Source: Akkermansia muciniphila
GTDB taxonomy: Bacteria > Verrucomicrobiota > Verrucomicrobiia > Verrucomicrobiales > Akkermansiaceae
NCBI GenBank assembly: GCA_945888515.1
Contig: CAMDAD010000001.1
Span: forward strand, 159,215-223,214
Reading direction: 5' to 3'
Length of the DNA stretch: 64,000 nt
The notes beneath the pieces were generated by a model, which saw only the letters and a program-made list of their open reading frames with translations, searched no databases and was not told the DNA's origin. Both the position numbers and the translations under genes were made by a program. Below are positions 26,451 through 33,201 of the stretch, piece by piece (positions within the stretch are counted from its first letter, which is position 1; the number at the start of each line of letters is the position of its first letter).

Positions 26451-29309
26451 ATGCTGTTCACCGACCACCAAGCCAAATTCTTTGCTTATGAGCTAACCCG
26501 CCGTTGGTCGTCTGACAGTGTAGGAAAGCTGGCGGCGGCTGTGGCAGGGGCTCAGGTAGATCTGAATCCTCATCAAGTGGATGCCGCGCTATTTGCTTTC
26601 AAATCACCGTTCTCCAATGGTGCTTTGCTGGCCGATGAAGTGGGCCTCGGCAAGACGATTGAGGCCGGTATCCTTCTCTCTCAGCGATGGGCCGAGCGGA
26701 AACGAAAAATTCTCATCATTACACCCTCAAATTTGCGGAAACAGTGGCATCAGGAGCTTGCGGAAAAGTTTTTTCTCCCTGCCACGATTTTGGAAGCCCG
26801 GTCCTATCAGCAGGAAATTAAGGCGGGTAACTCTTCACCCTTCCAGCCTACTGAGCCACGGCTCATTATTTGCTCGTATCACTTCGCCCGCAATAAGGCG
26901 GAGGACATCGTCGCTACACCCTGGGACCTTGTGGTGATTGATGAAGCGCATCGCCTTCGCAATGTTTACAGATCCTCCAATGTCATCGCCAACACTTTGA
27001 AGAGCGCACTCAAAGATCGACCGAAGATCCTGCTGACAGCGACTCCTCTGCAAAATTCCCTTCTAGAGCTGTATGGTCTTGTTTCTTTTATTGATGAACA
27101 CGCCTTTGGCGATTTGAAAAGCTTCCGGCAACAATTCGCAAATCTCAGCCAAAGTGAAACATACGACACACTGAAAGCCCGCCTCGCGCCCCTTTGTCAT
27201 CGCACACTGCGCCGACAGGTGACGCAATATGTCCCTTACACAGCGCGGCACGCCATCGTCGAAGAGTTTACCCCTGAACAAAGCGAAACGCAGCTCTATC
27301 AGCTCGTTTCCGATTATCTTAGCCGGGATAACCTATTCGCCCTACCTCCTGCCCAGCGCACCCTCATGACCTTGGTGCTGCGTAAACTTTTGGCTTCTTC
27401 TACCTTTGCGATTGCTGGGGCTTTGCAAACCATGGCGCGGCGTTTGGAACGTGATCTGGAGGAACAGAAAAACAACTCACTAGTTGATGAGTTTGATGAG
27501 GATTACGAAGCACTCGATGAAACGACCGAGGAGTGGCCGGAGGATGAATCAACAGAGCCACTATCCTATGAGGATCGCCTTGCCCTGACCGCCGAGATTG
27601 CCGAACTCAAGCGTTTTGCCGACCTCGCCGTCTCGATCACGAATAATGCCAAAGGTCAGGCTCTTCTGCGGGCATTGAAAGTCGCTTTTGACAAGGTCAT
27701 TGGCCTGAAAGCTGCCGAAAAGGCCATCATTTTCACCGAGTCGCGCAAAACGCAGGATTACTTGCTGAGATTGCTCGCCAATAGTGCTTGGAGCGAGGGC
27801 ATTGTTCTTTTTAACGGCAGCAACACGGATGACCGCTCTAAGGAAATTTATGAAGCCTGGAAAATCCGACACGCTGGCAGTGACCGCGTCACTGGATCTC
27901 GCACGGCCGACATGCGTTCCGCTTTAGTGGATTATTTCCGCGATGAGGGCCGCATCATGATCGCTACCGAAGCGGGTGCAGAGGGTATCAACCTCCAGTT
28001 CTGCTCGCTGGTCATCAATTACGATCTTCCCTGGAATCCCCAGCGAGTGGAGCAGCGAATTGGCCGATGCCACCGCTATGGACAGAAGCACGATGTGGTC
28101 GTAGTAAATTTCCTGAACAAAAAAAATGCTGCCGACCAGCGCGTTTATCAGCTCCTAGCCGAGAAGTTCCATCTGTTTGAGGGCGTTTTCGGGGCCAGCG
28201 ATGAAGTGCTGGGGGCGATCGGTTCCGGTGTCGATTTCGAGAAACGCATCGCCACGATCTATCAACAATGCCGCCGAGCCGAGGAAATTCAAGAAGCTTT
28301 CGATACGCTGCAAAGAGAACTCAGCTTTGAAATCAACGAGGCCATGACCACCACGCGCAAGAATTTGCTGGAGCACTTCGATGACGAGGTAAGGGAAAAA
28401 CTCAAAATCCGGGATCATGATTCGAAAGAGATCCTTGGTCAATTTGAGCGTCAACTGATGCGCGTTACACGGCATGAATTGAAAGAGCATGCGGCCTTTG
28501 AAAAAGGCGATTCATTCCGACTTCTAAACATTCCTTATCCCGATATTGCTGCGAAAATACCACTGGGGCTTTATGAGTTACCACGCCGCACAGGCGAGGC
28601 GCATCTCTATCGCATTGGCCATCCGCTAGCAGATGCCGTGATCAAAGCCGCAAAAGAACGTTCCCTGCCCGACGCTGCAATTACCTTCCGCTATGACGAT
28701 CACGAAGGAAAAATCAGCATTCTTGAGCCATACATCGGCCAATCCGGTTGGCTTTCTGTGACGCGGTATTCCGTTCATTCGCTCGATCAGGCGGAAGACT
28801 ACCTGATTTTGGCAGCACAAACAGACTCTGGTCATGTGCTCGACGAAGAAACTGCACGCCGCCTACTCACGTTGCCCGCTACCTGTGAGCAAGATCTTGA
28901 TGACGCGGCGCCTGACGCGCTCGATGACATTACGAACAGCCATCAGACGCGCATAGGACGCATCATTTCTGAACGCAATGCCGTCTTCTTTGAAGCAGAG
29001 GCCAGCAAACTCGATAACTGGGCTGACGACTTGAAAGTCGGGCTCGAACGCGAGATCAAGGATATCGACCGTCAGATCAAGGAAGCCCGCCGGGCGGCTT
29101 CCGTGGCACTGTCGCTGGAAGAAAAACTCGCTGGTCAGAAACAGATCAAGGCACTGGAATCTCACCGCAAGGAACGTCGCCGTTCACTCTTCGATGCCCA
29201 AGACGAGATCGACAAAAATCGCGAGCACCTCATCGAAAAGATCGAGGGGAAACTCAAATCCGATTCTTCCGAGGAAGTTCTTTTTACGATTCGTTGGCAA
29301 TTGAATTAA
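26451..29309 (+). CDS. SNF2-family DNA helicase/translocase of a restriction-type island
   Basis: A 952-residue superfamily II ATPase. Motif I is ADEVGLGKTIEAG (near 60), motif II is VVIDEAHRLRN, motif III is LLTATPLQNS, motif V is ATEAGAEGINLQF and motif VI is RVEQRIGRCHRYGQ; an acidic insert (DEFDEDYEALDE, about 345-365) lies between the lobes. The N-terminus FTDHQAKFFAYELTRR and NPHQVDAALFAF is typical of SNF2-like helicases that accompany type III-like methylases. The C-terminal third is a coiled-coil-rich extension (EREIKDIDRQIKEARRAA). It should translocate on DNA as part of defence. The HigB-like gene follows 39 bases later. Confidence 0.9.
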   Translation: MLFTDHQAKFFAYELTRRWSSDSVGKLAAAVAGAQVDLNPHQVDAALFAFKSPFSNGALLADEVGLGKTIEAGILLSQRWAERKRKILIITPSNLRKQWHQELAEKFFLPATILEARSYQQEIKAGNSSPFQPTEPRLIICSYHFARNKAEDIVATPWDLVVIDEAHRLRNVYRSSNVIANTLKSALKDRPKILLTATPLQNSLLELYGLVSFIDEHAFGDLKSFRQQFANLSQSETYDTLKARLAPLCHRTLRRQVTQYVPYTARHAIVEEFTPEQSETQLYQLVSDYLSRDNLFALPPAQRTLMTLVLRKLLASSTFAIAGALQTMARRLERDLEEQKNNSLVDEFDEDYEALDETTEEWPEDESTEPLSYEDRLALTAEIAELKRFADLAVSITNNAKGQALLRALKVAFDKVIGLKAAEKAIIFTESRKTQDYLLRLLANSAWSEGIVLFNGSNTDDRSKEIYEAWKIRHAGSDRVTGSRTADMRSALVDYFRDEGRIMIATEAGAEGINLQFCSLVINYDLPWNPQRVEQRIGRCHRYGQKHDVVVVNFLNKKNAADQRVYQLLAEKFHLFEGVFGASDEVLGAIGSGVDFEKRIATIYQQCRRAEEIQEAFDTLQRELSFEINEAMTTTRKNLLEHFDDEVREKLKIRDHDSKEILGQFERQLMRVTRHELKEHAAFEKGDSFRLLNIPYPDIAAKIPLGLYELPRRTGEAHLYRIGHPLADAVIKAAKERSLPDAAITFRYDDHEGKISILEPYIGQSGWLSVTRYSVHSLDQAEDYLILAAQTDSGHVLDEETARRLLTLPATCEQDLDDAAPDALDDITNSHQTRIGRIISERNAVFFEAEASKLDNWADDLKVGLEREIKDIDRQIKEARRAASVALSLEEKLAGQKQIKALESHRKERRRSLFDAQDEIDKNREHLIEKIEGKLKSDSSEEVLFTIRWQLN

Positions 29310-29348
29310 CCCATGCCGTTAATCATTTATTGACATCCCCCGATTTCC

Positions 29349-29684
29349 ATGGAAATTTCCTTCGCCAACAAAAAACTCGCCAAGCTGCTCAATGATGAAA
29401 AGGAAACTCTCAAGAAATACGGGTCAGACAACGGCAGACGCATTCTCATGCGTCTCTCTCAAATTGCCGCTGCTGCGAATTTGCAAGAGCTCGCCGCATT
29501 GCCCCAAATTCGCCTCCATCAGCTTGTAGCGAACCGTGACGAACAACTTTCGATCGATGTAAAGCATCCCTACCGCCTCATCATTACAGCCCACCACGAA
29601 GAAATGCCTCGCAAAGAAGACGGCGGGCTTGATTGGCTTCGGATCACCTCCGTCCTCATCCTAGAAATTACAGACACGCATTGA
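29349..29684 (+). CDS. HigB/RelE-like toxin
   Basis: A 111-residue protein of the RelE/ParE superfamily. The fold shows in the helical N-terminus (KLAKLLNDEKETLKKYG), the strand region IRLHQLVANRDEQLSIDVK, HPYRLIITAHHEE, and the C-terminal strand WLRITSVLILEITDTH, as in HigB ribosome-dependent mRNA interferases. Catalytic residues in these toxins vary; whether this one is active is unknown. The gene is followed after five bases by its antitoxin-like partner, the standard toxin-first order of higBA loci. Confidence 0.85.
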   Translation: MEISFANKKLAKLLNDEKETLKKYGSDNGRRILMRLSQIAAAANLQELAALPQIRLHQLVANRDEQLSIDVKHPYRLIITAHHEEMPRKEDGGLDWLRITSVLILEITDTH

Positions 29685-29689
29685 AGAAT

Positions 29690-30787
29690 ATGAAATCCAC
29701 CTACCAATACGAGCCAAACTACGCGATTGCGCCGGGTGAAACCTTGCTTGAGACCATCGAAACGCTGGATCTCACGCAGAAAGAACTGGCCCAGCGCATG
29801 GGTCGGCCCATCAAAACGATCAATCAAATCATCAAAGGCACCGCTCAGATTATGCCCGAAACCGCCTTGCAATTGGAGAAGGTCACGGGCGTTCCGGCTT
29901 CCTTTTGGAATACGGCCGAGGCGCAATATCGGGAGGCACTGGCCCGGCAGGAAGAGCAACGCGCCCGCGATAGTCAAATCGATTGGGTTTCTCGGTTCTC
30001 GTTTGCCAAAATGGTCGCCCTTCATCTGTTACCCGAGACACCCTCTAAAGTAGGTCGCGTCGAGGCTCTGCTTCATTACTTCGGTGTTGCATCGCCTACC
30101 CAGTGGGAATCCACCTATGGACAGCTTTGTGGAGCAGCGCGCGAGTCTACTGCCTATGAGACCGATCTAGGCGATTTGAGCGCATGGTTGCGGGCGGGGG
30201 AGCTAAAAGCGCGCGATTGCAACTGTGAACCGTACGATCGCGAGTGCTTTCTCTCCTCTTTGCAAAAAATCCGTGCGCTAACCAGAAAAAGCCCCGCCGA
30301 GGCTTGGCCGGAGGTGCGTGAACTCTGCGCGGCTAGCGGTGTTGCTCTAGTTCTGGTACCTGAGCTACCCAAGACCCATGTTTTCGGGTTCACTCGCTGG
30401 CTCACTCCTCACAAAGCTATTATCCAGCTCAGTCTCCGCTACAAATCAGACGATATGCTCTGGTTCACCTTCTTTCATGAGGCGGCGCACATCCTGCTCC
30501 ATGGCAAACGCGATGTATTCCTAGAAAAACGAGGCGCGGATTCCCCGAAAGAACGGGAGGCCAATCAATGGGCGGGGGACTTCCTCATTCCTCCTATAGA
30601 GTGGAAAACCTTCATCGCCTCATTGCCGCCTAAGCCAAGCGTCTCTTACATCTCAGCTTTTGCCAAAAAAATCGGCATCGCTCCCAGCATCCCACTCGGG
30701 CGTCTGCAACATCGTGAGAAACTCGTGCCCCCCGGGCTTTTCAATCATCTCAAACATCAAATCGATATTCACTGGACCGGAATCTAA
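29690..30787 (+). CDS. HigA-like antitoxin fused to ImmA/IrrE metallopeptidase
   Basis: A 365-residue protein. Residues about 10-70 are an XRE-type helix-turn-helix (TLDLTQKELAQRMGRPIKTINQIIKG), the HigA antitoxin and repressor part. The C-terminal half is an ImmA/IrrE zinc-protease domain with the HExxH motif in FFHEAAHILLHGK and a downstream EANQWAGDFLIP that supplies the third ligand. Such fusions couple repression to regulated proteolysis. The ATG at 29690, 5 bases after the toxin stop, was chosen over an earlier in-frame start that overlaps the toxin gene. The methyltransferase gene starts 7 bases downstream, so toxin module and methylase appear to be one transcript. Confidence 0.9.
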   Translation: MKSTYQYEPNYAIAPGETLLETIETLDLTQKELAQRMGRPIKTINQIIKGTAQIMPETALQLEKVTGVPASFWNTAEAQYREALARQEEQRARDSQIDWVSRFSFAKMVALHLLPETPSKVGRVEALLHYFGVASPTQWESTYGQLCGAARESTAYETDLGDLSAWLRAGELKARDCNCEPYDRECFLSSLQKIRALTRKSPAEAWPEVRELCAASGVALVLVPELPKTHVFGFTRWLTPHKAIIQLSLRYKSDDMLWFTFFHEAAHILLHGKRDVFLEKRGADSPKEREANQWAGDFLIPPIEWKTFIASLPPKPSVSYISAFAKKIGIAPSIPLGRLQHREKLVPPGLFNHLKHQIDIHWTGI

Positions 30788-30794
30788 ACACACC

Positions 30795-32402
30795 ATGTCA
30801 TCGAAAAAACAAAAACTTGAACTCACTTGGATTGGGAAGGAGAACCGGCCGAAGCTGGAGCCGCGGATTCTGGTGGAAGATCCGGAGAAATCCTATCATG
30901 CGCCACATCGTGTGGGGGAGAATGATTTTTTTGATAACAAGATGATCTTTGGCGATAACCTTCTCGCGCTGAAAGCGTTGGAGCAGGAGTATGCGGGGAA
31001 GGTGAAATGTGTGTTCATCGATCCGCCTTACAATACGGGTTCCGCGTTTGAGCATTATGATGATGGGGTGGAGCATTCGATTTGGTTGAGTCTGATTCGT
31101 GAGAGATTAGAAATTTTGAGGCGTTTAATGAGCGAAACTGGCTCAATATGGATTACTATTGATGATAACGAAGCACATTATCTTAAAGTTCTATGTGATG
31201 AATTATTCGGAAGAAAGAATTTTATTTCTAATGGAATTTGGCAGAAGAAATTTTCACCGCAAAACGATGCTAAGTTTTTGGATAACAACCATGACCATAT
31301 TTTGATTTATGCGAAAGACGTTAATGCATTAGACATGAATCTCTTGCCGCGTACGACTGAAATGGACTCGCGCTACAAAAATCCTGACAATGATCCACGT
31401 GGCCCGTGGACGTCCGGTGATTCTCTAAGACGTGAGTATAGAGAATACGCATACTATGAAATAACCACACCTGGTGGTCGCAAAGTTATACCACCGCCCG
31501 GAAGTTCATGGCGATTTAACAAAGAAGATGTTCCTAAATTAATAGCTGATAACCGGTTATGGTTCGGATCAGATGGTAATGGAGTTCCAAGAATCAAAAG
31601 ATTTTTGAGCGAAGTAAAAAGTGGTGTTATTCCACAATCGATTTGGCTGCACGAATCCGTCGGGAATACCCAAGAAGCAAAAAAGGAGACTATTGCGCAT
31701 AACAGCGTAGATATTTTTGATACGCCTAAACCCGAGCGTTTGATTCATAGGGTTTTGCATATCGCCACCAACCCCGGCGATCTCGTGCTCGACTCCTTTC
31801 TCGGTTCGGGCACGACAGCTGCGGTGGCTCACAAGATGGGGCGGCAGTGGATTGGAATCGAACTGGGCGAGCATTGCCACACGCACTGCCTCCCCCGTTT
31901 GCAAAAAGTCATCAATGGCGAAGACCCCGGTGGCATCACCAAGTCGGTTGAGTGGAAAGGCGGCGGAGGCTTCCGCTACTTCAAGCTCGCGCCCTCCTTG
32001 TTAGAAAAAGACAAGTGGGACAACTGGGTGATCAGCAAGGAATACAACGCCGCGATGCTGGCCGAGGCCGTTTGCAAGCTGGAAGGTTTTGTTTATGCCC
32101 CCAGTGACAGCCTCTACTGGCAGCACGGCTACTCCACCGAGCAAGATTTTATCTACTCCACCACCGCCAGCCTCACCCACGCGCAGCTCCAGCAACTCAG
32201 CGATGAAGTCGGCCCCGAGCGCAGCTTGCTGGTCGTCTGCACCTCGTTCCGTGGCAGTAAGGACGGCTACCCGAACCTCACGGTGAAGAAAATTCCCAAA
32301 ACGGTGCTGAACCGCTGTGAATGGGGCAAGGACGACTACAGTCTCCGCGTGGAAAACCTTCCCAAGGCCCCGCCAAAGCCTGGTCAGCAAGAGCTATTTT
32401 AA
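30795..32402 (+). CDS. Type III restriction-modification DNA methyltransferase (Mod)
   Basis: A beta-class adenine-N6 (or cytosine-N4) methyltransferase of 535 residues. Motif IV is DPPY (76-79, FIDPPYNTG) and motif I is DSFLGSGTT (333-341), with the target-recognition region between them, as in type III Mod proteins. Bases about 31095-31745 (residues ~101-317, mostly this region) are AT-rich: 19 of 60 bases are G or C in 31141-31200, against 34 of 60 in 31861-31920 (hand count). The ends match the host in composition, so the centre was probably exchanged by recombination. Partner of the Res gene at 33202; a GxxExxY module lies between them. Confidence 0.93.
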   Translation: MSSKKQKLELTWIGKENRPKLEPRILVEDPEKSYHAPHRVGENDFFDNKMIFGDNLLALKALEQEYAGKVKCVFIDPPYNTGSAFEHYDDGVEHSIWLSLIRERLEILRRLMSETGSIWITIDDNEAHYLKVLCDELFGRKNFISNGIWQKKFSPQNDAKFLDNNHDHILIYAKDVNALDMNLLPRTTEMDSRYKNPDNDPRGPWTSGDSLRREYREYAYYEITTPGGRKVIPPPGSSWRFNKEDVPKLIADNRLWFGSDGNGVPRIKRFLSEVKSGVIPQSIWLHESVGNTQEAKKETIAHNSVDIFDTPKPERLIHRVLHIATNPGDLVLDSFLGSGTTAAVAHKMGRQWIGIELGEHCHTHCLPRLQKVINGEDPGGITKSVEWKGGGGFRYFKLAPSLLEKDKWDNWVISKEYNAAMLAEAVCKLEGFVYAPSDSLYWQHGYSTEQDFIYSTTASLTHAQLQQLSDEVGPERSLLVVCTSFRGSKDGYPNLTVKKIPKTVLNRCEWGKDDYSLRVENLPKAPPKPGQQELF

Positions 32403-32429
32403 CCACAAAGAACTCAAAGAACACAAAAG
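32403..32429 (+). repeat. Left inverted repeat of the GxxExxY cassette
   Basis: Begins CCACAAAG and ends CACAAAAG. It shares 22 of 27 positions with the reverse complement of 32945-32971 and starts one base after the methyltransferase stop. Confidence 0.6.
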
Positions 32430-32500
32430 TTGAAAAATGGAGTTGATTGTTTTTTGCGCTCTCTGTGGTGTCACTCAATTTTACCATTACGATTATTAAC

Positions 32501-32878
32501 ATGAAAACTGATGAAGAGGTGAAAGTGCTATGCGATCTTGTGCGCCAGACAAGTTATGAGATTCACGCATACCACGGCCATGGGCATTTGGAGAAGGTCT
32601 ATGAGAATGCCCTCGCTCATCGGCTAACTAAAATGGGGCTGACCGTAAAACAACAGGAACCGATCACTGTTTATGATGAGGATGGAACTGTTATCGGCGA
32701 ATACTACGCAGATCTGTTGGTAGATGGTTGGTTGATATTGGAACTCAAGGCAGTCAAAATGCTAGCAAACGAACACATCGCTCAAATCATGGGCTATCTC
32801 AAGTCCGCTCGCCTCAAACACGGCTTACTCATCAACTTCGGATCCTATCGCTTCGAAATCAAAAAATATGCCATGTAA
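32501..32878 (+). CDS. GxxExxY family protein
   Basis: A 125-residue protein of the GxxExxY family. The name-giving motif is GHLEKVY (about residues 28-34), then ENALAHRLTKMG, and a PD-(D/E)xK nuclease-like core: EYYADLLVDGWLILELKAVK contains the D and E-x-K residues. Family function is unknown; the fold suggests a nuclease. The gene sits between the Mod and Res genes of the type III system and is enclosed by inverted repeats. The ATG at 32501 was chosen because it gives the usual N-terminus; an earlier in-frame start lies in the repeat region. Confidence 0.88.
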   Translation: MKTDEEVKVLCDLVRQTSYEIHAYHGHGHLEKVYENALAHRLTKMGLTVKQQEPITVYDEDGTVIGEYYADLLVDGWLILELKAVKMLANEHIAQIMGYLKSARLKHGLLINFGSYRFEIKKYAM

Positions 32879-32944
32879 CGCTCCCACACTAACCCGCTAT
32901 GCATAGCAACACTCTTCCCATTTTTACAAATGAATCAGTCTCCC

Positions 32945-32971
32945 CTTTTGTGCTCTTTGTGAGCTCTGTGG
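32945..32971 (-). repeat. Right inverted repeat of the GxxExxY cassette
   Basis: Inverted partner of 32403-32429; 22 of 27 positions match after reverse complementing. It lies 66 bases after the GxxExxY stop. Confidence 0.6.
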
Positions 32972-33040
32972 CTCATCCTCAAATCATGTAACTCATTAAA
33001 AATACGTTAGAATGGACATATACTGCAAACATTTTACTTG

Positions 33041-33055
33041 CTTGATTCAATCAAG
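33041..33055. promoter_or_regulatory. Inverted repeat in front of the Res gene
   Basis: CTTGATTCAATCAAG is a seven-base inverted repeat around one central base. It lies upstream of a terminator-like hairpin and of the Res gene. Possible operator; no further evidence. Confidence 0.3.
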
Positions 33056-33077
33056 AATGGTCTGGTCCTTCCAGCAA

Positions 33078-33124
33078 ACCTCCCGCGCCTCTACATGCAT
33101 GCGTAATTCGGGAGGTGTTTTTTT
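33078..33124 (+). terminator. Intrinsic terminator between GxxExxY and Res
   Basis: An eight-base-pair stem (33078-33085 with 33109-33116), a 23-base loop, and a run of T residues at 33118-33124 on the plus strand. It would end transcription of the helicase-TA-Mod-GxxExxY set and leave the Res gene to its own promoter. Confidence 0.7.
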
Positions 33125-33201
33125 GCCTGTGCATCAGGACCAAGCAACGACACTCTGAGGATTCTCCATGAGACTCGTTTCCCATTTTACCTAACACAGT
33201 C

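Larger units (their letters stand above)
32403..32971. mobile_element. Putative GxxExxY cassette framed by inverted repeats
   Basis: The GxxExxY gene is bracketed by two 27-base repeats in opposite orientation, 32403-32429 and 32945-32971, which match at 22 of 27 positions (hand alignment), each built of CACAAAG-like units. The left copy starts directly after the methyltransferase stop codon. A third partial copy in inverted orientation (32451-32470) lies between the left repeat and the gene and can pair with the left one. No target-site duplication or transposase is seen, so movement would need help in trans. The element interpretation is inference. Confidence 0.45.
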
